NCBI GenBank assembly: GCA_021613375.1 | Contig: CM038705.1 | Span: 8,534,595-8,598,594, forward strand | Direction: 5' to 3' | Length of the DNA stretch: 64,000 nucleotides | Source: Megaleporinus macrocephalus | Lineage: Eukaryota; Chordata; Actinopteri; Characiformes; Anostomidae | Part shown: positions 34,113-44,215 of the stretch, one piece after another | Position numbering within the stretch: position 1 is the first letter of the stretch | Layout: every line of letters begins with the position of its first letter | Made by a program: the position numbers and the translations under genes | Notes under the pieces: model-generated | The model's database searches: none | What the model was told of the DNA's origin: nothing | What the model saw: only the letters and a program-made list of their open reading frames with translations

Positions 34113-34960
34113 AACCCAATTAAAACAATGTTGGGATAGTGTGTGAAATACCAACAACAACAGAGCTCAGTGATACGTGAATTCTGTTTGATCCATATTG
34201 AATTAAAAAAGTACAAATGATGATATTTATTATTCTACATTTTAACTCGTCTGGGTTGTTTATTTTTGTAAATATACGCTCATTTTAAATCTGATGCAAC
34301 ACATTCCAGACAAAGCTGTTGAAAGTTTGCCACTGCGTTACATCACCTTTACCCTCAACGGCACTTTAAAATAGTTGGAGGGCTGAAGATACAAACTCAT
34401 CCAGCTTTTAAAGTTTTCTGTTATATATGCTGAAGCTTAGATGGAGCCATTGTTGCATTTTGCACTTCATAATGCACCGCATTTGTAACAGGACGCATGC
34501 AGGCCAGTCTAGATTACACAGCCATGCTGCTGTTACTGCTGTCAATGGAAGTCAATGGAACCGGAATTGTTTCCAAGCTATTTTGAAGCATTTCTGTTTT
34601 CAGCTCATGTGTTTAAACACTGTAGAAAAATGTGGACAAAAAAGTGGACAAAAGTGTCTTTTTTTTTTGGACAGTGATGATAGGTCACTGCTAAGCGTGT
34701 TCAGAGTTAATGGGGCTTTCACACATCTGCCAGTTTCCCAATATTAGCCCCCCAAACTATGGCAGATGCTGGATTTGGAACTTTATGCTGGTAACAACCT
34801 GGGTGTTGCTTTTCTTCTTGGACCCCTGAGAACATGACATGCATTGTTTCCATAAAAGAGCTGAAAGGTGGGCTCGTCAAACCGCAGTACATGTTTCAAC
34901 TAAGGGTTCCACTTGAGTCCAGACAAGTCTTCAGTGCTTCTGGACATCATTAACATCTGA
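34113..34960 (-). pseudogene. degraded Tc1/mariner-superfamily transposon with transposase remnant
   Basis: The left edge TACAAACCCAATTAAAACAA, followed by ATGTTGGGATAG and GTAAATATACGCTCATTTTA, matches the end of a common fish Tc1/mariner-type element as I remember it. Near 34700-34960, read on the minus strand, transposase-like phrases appear. VLRFDEPTFQLF corresponds to the W-S-D-E-S catalytic region and keeps the aspartate; PASAIVWGA corresponds to the following P-A-S-V-M-V-W-G block. The frame is broken, and family C sequence interrupts the middle. The element cannot be active. Confidence 0.7.
34540..34685 (-). mobile_element. family C fragment nested in the Tc1/mariner remnant
   Basis: GTCAATGGAACCGGAATTGT and TCCAAGCTATTTTGAAGCAT are minus-sense family C blocks, and a TTTTTTTTTGGACAG-like end lies near 34660-34675. 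Transposon sequence is recognisable on both sides, so family C was inserted here later. Confidence 0.6.
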
Positions 34961-34964
34961 CTTC

Positions 34965-35205
34965 GGGATTGAACCAGTGGTCCTACTGGTCACAAAGTTC
35001 GATGCCCTGAACTGACTGAACTGACACGACTGAAGTGCCATTGGGCAAGACCCCTAACCACTGGGTGCTGTGGATTGGGCTGCCCACCGCTCCGGGCAAG
35101 TGTTCTCACGGCCTCCTAGTGTTTGTGTGTGTATGTGGGTGTTTCACTGCACACGGATGGGTTTAATGTGGGGGTCAAATTCTTGTGAATGGTTCTAGAT
35201 TCTAA
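34965..35205 (+). mobile_element. tRNA-derived SINE, copy 2 (body and tail)
   Basis: The same family as 3545-3830 but on the plus strand: GGGCAAGACCCCTAACCACT, CCGGGCAAGTGTTCTCACGG, GTGTTTCACTGCAC and a GGGTTTAATGTGG tail. The tRNA-like head is decayed (TTGAACCAGTGGTCC remains), and a short CTGAACTGACTGAACTGAC duplication sits inside. Confidence 0.7.
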
Positions 35206-35754
35206 AATTCTCTTGAGAGTTCAGTATCGACTTGGATTTAAAGATGTGGGAATGGACAGTGTTTACTTGGACACACCGTGGTCAATAGTCCTGAGCTTGT
35301 TTGGTATGTTCATTCTGAGAAGCATGCCAGGAACTGAAGGTTGAAGGTGGTTTTTGGCCTTGCTTTTCGTGCACATTGTGCAAAGTACATAACTTTTTTG
35401 TATTTGGAACTTAATGTATTTAACGTTACCTATACTAGCTACTCACTCTCCATCTCCACAGCAACACAAAGTAGATTAAAGTTAATTAAACCCTTAGGTT
35501 AAGATGATCTGCTTCAACCAGCCAACAGTGATACACTCATACAGCATGGCTGCTACTTATAGGTGACTGTTGTGGGCTGTGATGCTAATAAAAGGTGGAA
35601 AGGTGCTCGACTCTTCAGGCTCTTTAGTGTTGAACACTGAGCTCGCCGGATGCGTGATACCGTATTGCCGCTTCTTATGGAACCAATGCTTTCCATTGAA
35701 AATGAATGGGATACATTGCAGTGCGCTGGAGCAGCGTAAATGCATTACAGTTAC
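35206..35754. other. unique sequence, no gene seen
   Basis: No tandem structure. Two antisense-overlapping frames at 35557-35812 are not recognisable, and the plus-strand frame runs into a hAT element, so neither is called. Confidence 0.4.
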
Positions 35755-35762
35755 GTTCTGGC

Positions 35763-36526
35763 TAGAGATGGAAAGATCGATCGGCTATGTATCGATATCG
35801 GCCGATTGTTAACTAAAATATGTGATCGGCGTTAAACAAATGCGCCCAATTTCCGTATTTCCAGCTAGCATTTTATCCTCCATGAAACCCCCTCCGGCCA
35901 GCTCCCTGCAATTCCTATCTGAACCACTAGGTGGAAATACATACCCTTTCATTTTCAACAGACTAACTAAAGCAGCGGCCTCACGAGAACCGTTTGTGGC
36001 GTTCACGGCATGCGCTGATAGAAAACATGTCGTTCGTCTGGCAGTTTGTTACCGTATGTGACTCAGACTCATCCAAGACAAAAACATTTAACACTACTAA
36101 TCTGATACGGCACTTAAGAGAACACCACGCGGCAGACCAGATCTGACCGGTACAAACAGAACAGCAGCAGCAATTCAAGATCTACATTTAATGATTACAG
36201 TTTTTAGTTTAAAATAACAGAGTCTGTGTTTAATGACTGCATTTATTTAATTAGTTTTAGTTTTAAATTAAGGGTCTAAATGTAATGATTGCAGTATTTG
36301 GGGATATTTGTTTGATCTACTTTGTTTATTTACTGTTAATTTAGTTAAAATATGATGCTGTTTCACATGAGCTGGTTAAAAATGGTAATAAACCAGTTTA
36401 GATCATGTTTCATGACTTATAACTACATGTAGCCCTGCTGTGGCATATAGACCCGCCCTCTATTGGTATCGGCTATCGGCCGATTGCACTGAATCGGCCT
36501 CAATAGCGCTGATCGGTCCATCTCTA
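35763..36526 (+). mobile_element. hAT-type transposon remnant with 8-bp target duplication
   Basis: The ends TAGAGATGGAAAGATCGATC and GATCGGTCCATCTCTA form imperfect terminal inverted repeats. They are flanked by GTTCTGGC (35755-35762) and GTCCTGGC (36527-36534), an 8-bp target-site duplication with one mismatch, the length expected for hAT elements. Subterminal TATCGGCCGATTG words recur at both ends. The interior keeps a BED-finger-like coding scrap (36027-36146) and no transposase catalytic domain. At 764 bp it is far shorter than an autonomous hAT, so it is non-autonomous. Confidence 0.85.
36027..36146 (+). pseudogene. vestigial BED zinc-finger fragment of a hAT transposase
   Basis: A 39-codon frame (ATG 36027, stop 36144-36146) encodes MSFVWQFV near its start and NTTNLIRHLREHH near its end. 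BED fingers of hAT transposases typically have V-W near the start, a C-x-x-C pair, then N-T-S/T-N-L-x-x-H-L-x-x-x-H. Here the V-W and the N-T-T-N-L-x-x-H-L part with the terminal histidines are present, but only one cysteine remains, so the zinc site is broken. It lies inside the hAT element, which supports its origin. Confidence 0.75.
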
Positions 36527-36534
36527 GTCCTGGC

Positions 36535-37660
36535 ACTCATACAAGCTGCAACATTTAAGGTGGAACATTAGATTAAGGATCTGGCGAATAGGAACTTCAG
36601 CCTCGTTTAAATATGAACATCAACCATGTACCACTCACAGCTCAGCTGCTTGTAAAGGGAAGCCTATGTAGTTGGGCTGTTTGGTTGCTGGTGCTGTACT
36701 GGTTGTGTTGGTCAACCTTTAGTTTCACTCGGAGATACATTGAGGAAGACCCTCATTTACAATGTCACCGAGCATTACAGTTATTAAATAAAAAGGGAAT
36801 TGAAAATAAATGAAAATGAATTTTAATGAGTACTTAAAATGTAAAAGAAGCAAAAAGAACAGAGACAAAATTAAGATAAATAAAAAAATAAAACTGAAAA
36901 AGAAACAAAATATCAGGAATTAAACAAAGTCAATAAATATAAATATAGTAAAAGAAATAATAGTAAAAAATAATAAAAGAAATAAGTAATAAAAAGTAAT
37001 AAAAACAAAAAAATCAATAAAAAATTTATAATAATAAATAAACTGAATATTAAAATCATAGAAGTGTTAATTAAACACAAATGAAATAAAACACTGGCAG
37101 GTCGTGCGGACGTGGTTAGAAAAGAAAATATGAAGGAGTCTGTTACGTAACAGGTTAGGATTCTGAGCTCGGCCTGTTTTATCTTCTCTCCTCTGTAAAT
37201 ACAGGGTTTGCATTTGAAGGAGCAGCAGCAGAGCCCACTCAGAACTTCACACTGACGCACTTCTCTTTCACTGGCTCTCTCGCTCCGTCACATCTTTCTC
37301 TTCCCTCCTCTCTTTTCTGTGATCTCCCGCCGTCGTTCTTCTCCTCCACCTCCTCGGAAAGACTCTCTCTGTCATCACCCGCACCCCCCATACCCCCCGT
37401 CCCGGGGTCGCTGAAAGCAGGCGCAGGGATCTTTCTTCCCAGCTGTTCTCAGAGGCCGAGTAGCCAGGGGGGTAAATTTGTCGCCTTCCTGATGAAAGTG
37501 AGGGAGCGAGGGAGCGAGGGAGCGAGAGGGAGGAATAAATGTGAAGAGTTGTCAGGCCTCTGGCCTCGTGGCGGAGGAGAGGGAGCGAGAGCGAGAGATG
37601 AGAGCCTGTCAAAGCCTCTTCACTGACGAACGAGTGACAGTCGTTTACCAACTAACAGCC
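36535..37660. other. no supported gene; A-rich patch 36820-37080
   Basis: An ACATTTAAGGTGGAACATT scrap near 36548 resembles one arm of the hairpin family at 42.4 kb. 36820-37080 is A/T-rich (AAAATAAT-type) and produces a phenylalanine/leucine frame on the minus strand. 37261-37600 is GC-richer, with GAGCGAGGGAGCGAGG repeats. The 127-codon minus frame at 37268-37651 is not recognisable. Confidence 0.45.
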
Positions 37661-38137
37661 CCTCGCTCTCTCTATTTCTCCCCCCACCTCTCTCTCTCAT
37701 CTTCTCTTTTCTCTCCAGCTTTCTCTCATTCTCTTTTTCTTGTTCTTCTTTTCTCTACATTTCTATCTTCCTCCCTCCTCTGTTTCTCTTTCTCTCTCTT
37801 CCCACTGTTATTTTCTCTCTTTTAAAATATTTCATCACTTTCTCTCTATTGCAGTTTTCTTTCTTTCGTCTGTCTTTTTATCCCTTTTCTTTCTCTGTTA
37901 AAGTATTTCTCGCTCTTTTGCATTCTTTCTTTTCTATTTTTCTTTGTTTTCTTCCTCTCTTTTGCATTTCTCTCAGTTGACTCTTTTCTATTTAAGTATT
38001 TCTTTTCCTTTCTTTTTTCTTTTCATTGTCTTTATTAAAATATGTTTGTCTATCTTTCTCATTCATTTTCTCTTTTTTCTCTTTTCTTCATTTTACCACT
38101 TTTTTATTTGTCTGTCCATCTCTCTTCACTTTTCTTC

Positions 38138-38172
<35 letters not shown>

Positions 38173-38253
38173 TTTGTGCTTCTAAGTGTCATTTCTCTTA
38201 CTTGTTTTATTCTCCCTCTTTCTCTTAAGAATTTTGTTTCTCCATATCTTTTC

Positions 38254-38290
<37 letters not shown>

Positions 38291-38530
38291 TTTGTGCCTG
38301 GAGGTGTCATTTCTCTTACTTGTTTTATTCTCCCTCTGTTTTTCTAAAGAATTTTGTCTCTCCATATCTTTTCATCTTTCTTTCTTTCTTTCTTTCCTTC
38401 TTTCTTTCTTTCTTTCTTTCTTTTTGTGCCTGGAAATGTCATTTCTCTTACTTGTTTTATTCTTCCTCTGTTTCTCTAAAGAATTTTGTCTCTCTATATC
38501 TTTCTTTCTTTCTTTCTTTTTTCTAATTTC
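37661..38530. repeat. pyrimidine-rich tract with (CTTT)n runs
   Basis: T/C-rich throughout. Pure CTTT runs occur at about 38134-38173, 38260-38290, 38377-38422 and 38500-38518. Between them a unit with GTCATTTCTCTTACTTGTTT and TAAAGAATTTTGTCTCTC (or close variants) repeats three times, with a spacing of about 125-130 bp. The serine/leucine/phenylalanine frames here are compositional. Confidence 0.93.
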
Positions 38531-38878
38531 TCATCTCTTGAATGAATAGCTAAGAAGTGTTTTCAGTTCCACAGCCCAGTAAACTGCATACCAGTGGGTT
38601 ATATAACGTACTGTATTCTATCATATATTTAAAGTTACTGGATGGAAATTCACTGTCTGTTTTTCTTTTGTCTCCCTCCTGCTCTCCCCCGCTCCCTCCC
38701 GGAACTCTCCCTGACTGCGGATTGGACGTGGAATTAAAGGTATGTAACGTATAATTAACAGTTAAAAGCAGCTGATCTGTTCTCTGTTCTCTGGACTGTT
38801 CAGACTGTGTGATGTTCATTTGTCTGTTTGGAGATAATCAGTATCAGATGATGGTTTTCTGAGAGTTTCTGAGCTGCA
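38531..38878. other. unique sequence, no gene seen
   Basis: Mixed sequence. Overlapping frames on both strands (38550-38819) are not recognisable. Confidence 0.4.
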
Positions 38879-38959
38879 GCATCTCAGCGCTCTGTTTAAT
38901 CTGTCTAGTGACCTCGTACTGTTTCAGTCCAGACCGGGCCATCGGGGACAGTTAGAGGA

Positions 38960-39525
38960 CAATGGGTTCCTCTGTTGAGTCTGGGTTCCTCTGTTGGGTT
39001 TTGGTTCGCCTGTTGAGTCTGAGTTCCTCTGTTAAGTCCAGGTTCCTCTGTTAAGTTTAGGTTCCTCTGTTAAGTTCAGGTTCCTCTGTTGAGTCCAGGT
39101 TGCTCTGTTGGGTTTTGGTTCGCCTGTTGAGTCTGAGTTCCTCTGTTAAGTCCAGGTTCCTCTGTTAAGTTTAGGTTCCTCTGTTAATTTCGCGTTCCTC
39201 TGTTGAGTCCAGGTTGCTCTGTTGGGTTTTGGTTCGCCTGTTGAGTCTGAGTTCCTCTGTTAAGTCCAGGTTCCTCTGTTAAGTTCAGGTTCCTCTGTTA
39301 AGTTCAGGTTCCTCTGTTAAGTTCAGGTTCCTCTGTTGAGTCCAGGTTGCTCTGTTAAGTTCAGGTTCCTCTGTTAAGTTCAGGTTCCTCTGTTAAGTCC
39401 AGGTTCCTCTGTTGGGTTTTGGTTCGCCTGTTGAGTCTGAGTTCCTCTGTTAAGTCCAGGTTCCTCTGTTAAGTTCAGGTTCCTCTGTTAAGTTCAGGTT
39501 CCTCTGTTGAGTAAAGGTTCCTCTG
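38960..39525. repeat. 19-bp minisatellite array 1
   Basis: Units such as GGTTCCTCTGTTAAGTCCA and GGTTCCTCTGTTAAGTTCA are interleaved with the longer variant TTTTGGTTCGCCTGTTGAGT. The variant recurs about every 114-115 or 190 bp, i.e. multiples of 19, which gives a higher-order repeat. Confidence 0.93.
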
Positions 39526-40360
39526 GAATCGTTCTATCTGTCCCTCCACATATCCAGCTATCACTCCATCTTTCTTTCTTTCTTTTTCATTTGTCATTTG
39601 TTTATCTACTTTTTCTGTTCTCTCAGTTTCTCTGTTCCCCACGTTCTATTACTTCTCTTTTCTCCCTGCTCCTCTTTTTCAGCATTCAAATCACCCCCCC
39701 TCTCCTGTCCTCCTCTCTCTCTTTCTCTCTCTCTTTCTCTTTCTTATTATTTATTTTCCCATCTTTCTCTTGTTCCCAAAGCATCTCTCACTCTCCATCA
39801 AATGACAGTCGTTTAGCGACTAACAACCCTTCTCACTCCCTCTCTCTCTCTCTCTACCTCTCTTTCCCTCGCTCTTCATACTTTCTGTCCTTCCAGTCCC
39901 TGTAGACGAGCGCAGTCCAATCCATCTTTATTTTATCCTCCCTCCATCTCCCTTTCTCCCTCTCTTCATCTCTGTGTCACATCTCCTGCTGTCTTTTTTT
40001 CCTTTTTTCTTTCCTTTTTGCCCTTTTGCTGTTTTATCAAACCCAAATTGAATTCTTCTCCTTTTCGTCTGTCGCTCCCGCGCCTGACGTGCTTTGATGT
40101 GTTTTTATGCTGTCACTGCTCTCGCTTCAAAACATTCTCTAAATGAAAGGTGCGCGTGTTGCAGCTCAGTAAATGAAGTGACTCTGAAGTTCAGAGAGAA
40201 GTACTCAGTCACCTCGAGAGAACAGCAGCACTCACCACACTTCCACGTAATGAAGTCAGCCAGAGGCTCCGCACTTAACAGTAACACTAATTACAGCACC
40301 TGCAAGGCCTCAACGTGACCTCCAGTGTTCCCGTACCTCTGCTGAACTACAGTGTCCTGG
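39526..40360. other. CT-rich stretch then a complex island
   Basis: 39560-40020 is pyrimidine-rich with no clean period. 40030-40320 is complex, balanced sequence with words such as CACTAATTACAGCACCTGC, and could be a host regulatory island. No coding signal: the frames at 40094-40318 overlap antisense and are not recognisable. Confidence 0.4.
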
Positions 40361-40432
40361 CTTTATAGGAGAAACTCAGACCCAAACTGTGTGGCCAAAA
40401 GTATGTGGACACTAATTATTTCCTCCTCAGTG

Positions 40433-42150
40433 CATCTCAGCGCTCTGTTTAATCTGCCTAGTGACCTCGTACTGTTTCAGTCCAGACCGGGCCATCTGGA
40501 ACAGGGTTTTGGTTCGCCTTTTGAGTCTGGGTTCCTCTGTTGAGTTCATTTCCTCTGTTGGGTTTTGGTTCGCCTGTTGAATCTGAGTTCCTCTGTTAAG
40601 TCCAGGTTCCTCTGTTGAGTCCAGGTTCCTCTGTTAGGTTTTGGTTCGTCTGTTGAGTCTGAGTTCCTCTGTTAAGTCCAGGTTCCTCTGTTGAGTCCAG
40701 GTTCCTCTGTTGGGTTTTGGTTCACCTGTTGAGTCTGAGTTCCTCTGTTAAGTCCAGGTTCCTCTGTTAAGTCCAGGTTCCTCTGTTGGGTTTTGGTTCA
40801 CCTGTTGAGTCTGAGTTCCTCTGTTAAGTCCAGGTTCCTCTGTTGGGTTTTGGTTCGCCTGTTGAGTCTGAGTTCCTCTGTTAAGTCCAGGTTCCTCTGT
40901 TAAGTTCAGGTTCCTCTGTTAGGTTTTGGTTCGTCTGTTGAGTCTGAGTTCCTCTGTTAAGTCCAGGTTCCTCTGTTAAGTCCAGGTTCCTCTGTTAGGT
41001 TTTGGTTCGTCTGTTGAGTCTGAGTTCCTCTGTTAAGTCCAGGTTCGTCTGTTGAGTTCAGGTTCCTCTGTTGGGTTTTGGTTCGCCTGTTGAGTCCGAG
41101 TTCCTCTGTTAAGTCCAGGTTCCTCTGTTGAGTCCAGGTTCCTCTGTTGGGTTTTGGTTCGCCTGTTGAGTCTGAGTTCCTCTTTTAAGTCCAGGTTCCT
41201 CTGTTGAGTTCAGGTTCCTCTGTTGGGTTTTGGTTCGTCTGTTGAGTCTGAGTTCCTCTGTTAAGTCCAGGTTCCTCTGTTGAGTCCAGGTTCCTCTGTT
41301 GGGTTTTGGTTCACCTGTTGAGTCTGAGTTCCTCTGTTAAGTCCAGGTTCCTCTGTTAAGTCCAGGTTCCTCTGTTGGGTTTTGGTTCACCTGTTGAGTC
41401 TGAGTTCCTCTGTTAAGTCCAGGTTCCTCTGTTGGGTTTTGGTTCGCCTGTTGAGTCTGAGTTCCTCTGTTAAGTCCAGGTTCCTCTGTTAAGTCCAGGT
41501 TCGTCTGTTAGGTTTTGGTTCGTCTGTTGAGTCTGAGTTCCTCTGTTAAGTCCAGGTTCCTCTGTTAAGTCCAGGTTCCTCTGTTAGGTTTTGGTTCGTC
41601 TGTTGAGTCTGAGTTCCTCTGTTAAGTCCAGGTTCGTCTGTTGAGTTCAGGTTCCTCTGTTGGGTTTTAGTTCGCCTGTTGAGTCCGAGTTCCTCTGTTA
41701 AGTCCAGGTTCCTCTGTTGAGTCCAGGTTCCTCTGTTGGGTCTTGGTTCGCCTGTTGAGTCTAAGTTCCTCTTTTAAGTCCAGGTTCCTCTGTTAAGTCC
41801 AGGTTCCTCTGTTGGGTTTTGGTTCGCCTGTTGAGTCTGAGTTCCTCTGTTAAGTCCAAGTTCCTCTGTTGAGTTCAGGTTCCTCTGTTGGGTTTTGGTT
41901 CGCCTGTTGAGTCTGAGTTCCTCTGTTAAGTCCAGGTTCCTCTGTCAAGCCCAGGTTCCTCTGTTAAGTCCAGGTTCCTCTGTTGAGTTCAGGTTCCTCT
42001 GTTAGGTTTTGGTTCGTCTGTTGAGTCTGAGTTCCTCTGTTAAGTCCAGGTTCCTCTGTTGGGTTTTGGTTCCTCTGTTGAGTTCTTTATAGGAGAAACT
42101 CAGACCGGCACTGTATGGCCAAAAGTATGCGGACACTAATTATTTCCTCC
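40433..42150. repeat. tandem duplication carrying 19-bp arrays, unit 2
   Basis: Repeats the unit 1 landmarks: the 65-bp flank at 40433-40497, the array, then CTTTATAGGAGAAACTCAGA and a GCCAAAAGTATGCGGACAC Tc1-like end. The ~0.8-kb CT-rich/unique middle of unit 1 is absent. Confidence 0.8.
40505..42084. repeat. 19-bp minisatellite array 2, higher-order structure
   Basis: About 83 nineteen-base units. Blocks made of GGTTTTGGTTCGCCTGTTGA, GTCTGAGTTCCTCTGTTAAG and TCCAGGTTCCTCTGTT recur in long ordered runs. A region of several hundred bp starting near 40640 is repeated starting near 41230 with few changes, so large blocks have duplicated within the array. Confidence 0.95.
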
Positions 42151-42404
42151 TAACAGGCTGTTTTCAGTCACATCACTCTGACGGCGTTTGAGATCCAGAT
42201 GGAGGGCAGTAAGCGAAAAACAGAATGGAGGAGATGGAGAGGAGAAGCCCACACTGTGCTAGCAACCAAAGTTAGACATGATACTGACGTTAGGAACACA
42301 GTTTTAACTGAAAGATTAAAAATTTAAAATATAATAGCAGATACAGGAGTGTTGAGACATACAGCTGGTTTGTTAGCGGTTGGTCGATGTCGATACTGAG
42401 GAGG

Positions 42405-42482
42405 TTTTCCCTGTTCCACCTTAAATGCTGCTGCAGATACATTTTGGCTTCTGCTGCACCATTTAAGGTGGAACAGGGAAAA
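42405..42482. repeat. perfect-arm hairpin element, copy 1
   Basis: The left arm TTTTCCCTGTTCCACCTTAA(ATG) and the right arm (CAT)TTAAGGTGGAACAGGGAAAA are exact inverse complements. They surround a loop containing CTGCAGATACATTTTGGCTT. Related copies lie at 42543-42591, 42790-42845 (right half) and 44141-44212. This is a small foldback repeat with no coding capacity. Confidence 0.85.
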
Positions 42483-42542
42483 CTGGTGAATGAAGATTGA
42501 CTGTACACTATACAGTACTTACTTCTACTGACCGTAGATCAG

Positions 42543-42591
42543 GTCACCTTAAATGCTGCTGGCTCCTGCTGTACTATTTAAGGTGGAACGG
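42543..42591. repeat. hairpin element, copy 2 (shortened loop)
   Basis: CACCTTAAATGCTGCTGG faces TACTATTTAAGGTGGAACG. The arms still pair but the loop is shorter than in copy 1. Family E sequence follows directly. Confidence 0.8.
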
Positions 42592-42592
42592 G

Positions 42593-42790
42593 TTGAAGTT
42601 TGTCACATACACAGTCATACATGATACAACTAGCAGTGAAATGCTTGGACACCTGCATACATGAACAATAAGATAATATATAGTATAGTCTAAAGTAATA
42701 TATACAAAAAATATATTTTATATACATTATTATACATTATTATACAACACAGAATGTGATCATAGTGGCTGCCTTGGTTCAGCTTTTTAT
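42593..42790 (+). repeat. dispersed repeat family E, copy 1
   Basis: GTTTGTCACATACACAGTCA, ACAACTAGCAGTGAAATGCT and AATATATAGTATAGT, then an AT-rich stretch and GTGGCTGCCTTGGTTCAGC. Copies occur at 43610-43730 and 44216-44980 (interrupted). Each follows or neighbours a hairpin or another element, so these families travel close together. Confidence 0.75.
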
Positions 42791-43609
42791 TCACAGGTAC
42801 ATTTTGGCTCCTGCTTCACCATTTAAGGTGGAACAGGGAAAACTGGTGAAGGAAAAGCCCATCTCGTGTTGGTCAGATTGAGTATTATATTGTGAACAGT
42901 TCCTCTGTGGATGCTGTGACTCAAATAAGACTCGAATAAGACTCGAATAAGAAGCCTTCAGCCTCATCCTGACCACAGATTAGGGTTTGACCGATTTTGC
43001 TGATGCTTTTTGGTCTCTTTTATTTTTCAAGTTTAATTGGTTTCTCAGTTTAAACTGTAAACGATATGAACCATAGGCATTCTAAGAGTTCCCTATGTAG
43101 AAAATCACTTACTTCCAAGAACCTGTTGTTGGGTTCAGGTGTTTCAGCCTCCTCAGTCAATCAGACATACATGTAGTCTTCATAGACCACCAGCGGCAGT
43201 AGAGAAGGACTGTTTGGTGTTTTTGGCCATGAGTGGCCAATAGCTGATACCAGTTGAGGACGGGGCTGGACTTTTATATGCTGTGTTTACCTCAAAGTGG
43301 TTCCTGGTCAGCGGTGGCATGAAGCCACACAAACATTGGCAGGTTGACAGCATTACCGGAGCCTTTATTTCTCTACTCCTTTATTTCTGTTTCTGAGTCC
43401 AACATCAAGATGTTCCGCGTTGATGAACCCCCCCAAAAAAACAACGACATGCAGTTTATTCCACTGCTGTGCTCACCAGCAAACGTTGAGAAAACTGAAC
43501 TCATGGAGCGTTTCGCTCAACGCTTGCAGCAGCAGCAGGATTTTCTGCCGCAGCCTCGTTGAAAACAGTGGAAAATGCAGTTTGCTGTCTATCTCAACAA
43601 ATCAAATCT
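42791..43609. other. hairpin half-copy and sequence without a gene
   Basis: 42790-42845 is the right half of the hairpin family. A TAGGGTTTGACCGATTTTGC word at 42981 resembles the start of a fish DNA transposon, but no matching right end was found. The 72-codon frame at 43344-43562 is not recognisable. Confidence 0.4.
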
Positions 43610-43730
43610 AAGTTTGTCTGTCACATACGCAGCCATACACGGTGAAACTAGCAGAGAAATGCTTGGATACCTGCCCGCTCACATGAAACAATAAGGTAAT
43701 ATATAGTATAGTATCAAGAAATACATCGTG
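43610..43730 (+). repeat. dispersed repeat family E, copy 2
   Basis: AAGTTTGTCTGTCACATACG, AAACTAGCAGAGAAATGCTT, then GGTAATATATAGTATAGTAT. It runs into a family C element at about 43731. Confidence 0.75.
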
Positions 43731-43925
43731 GCTGTCCAATGAAAAACAATATCTCTAAAATTGCAACTTTACAGGAGAGATCAAAAACCTACTTTACTTT
43801 CAATGTAAGTCAATGGAACCAGAATTTTTTCCAAGCTATTTTGGAGTGTTTCTATTGGTCCTTTCATCATGAAATTTTCATGTAATGTAAACGACCATTG
43901 GTGTGTTCAAATGGTGTTGAAAACT
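43731..43925 (-). mobile_element. family C short TIR element
   Basis: Starts with GCTGTCCAATGAAAAACAAT (an inverted end) and carries AACTTTACAGGAGAGATCAA, GTCAATGGAACCAGAAT and TTTCTATTGGTCCTTTCATC on the plus strand, the reverse of the copy at 49736-49983. The far end near 43920 is not sharp. Confidence 0.75.
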
Positions 43926-44140
43926 CAAAATCGAAATCAAAAATACACAGAATACACTGTGTCCAAAAGTATGTGGACATTATTATTTCCTCCTAATAGC
44001 CTGTTTTCAGTCCCGTCTGGGCAGAAAGTTAAAAAAACGAATGGAGGAGATGGAGGATTAACCAGCAACAAACCTTCAACTCCGCCACCTCTTGATATTA
44101 ACGTTACAGCTCAGGTCAGGTCAGCTTTTTATTCACCAGT

Positions 44141-44212
44141 TTTCCTGTTTCCACCTTAAAGGCTGCTGCAGGTACATTCTGGCTCCTGCTGCACTATTTA
44201 AGGTGGAACGGG
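44141..44212. repeat. hairpin element, copy 4
   Basis: TTTCCACCTTAAAGGCTGCTG faces CTGCACTATTTAAGGTGGAA, with a CAGGTACATTCTGGCTCCTG loop. Family E copy 3 follows immediately. Confidence 0.8.
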
Positions 44213-44215
44213 TGG

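Larger units (their letters stand above)
38879..40432. repeat. tandem duplication carrying 19-bp arrays, unit 1
   Basis: Begins with about 65 bp of unique flank (CTGTTTAATCTG, GTGACCTCGTACTGTTTCAG, TCCAGACCGGGCCATC) that recurs at 40433-40497. The array 38960-39525 follows, then about 0.8 kb of CT-rich and unique DNA. It finishes with CTTTATAGGAGAAACTCAGA at 40361, which recurs at 42085. The same order of landmarks in both units indicates an old tandem duplication. Confidence 0.8.
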
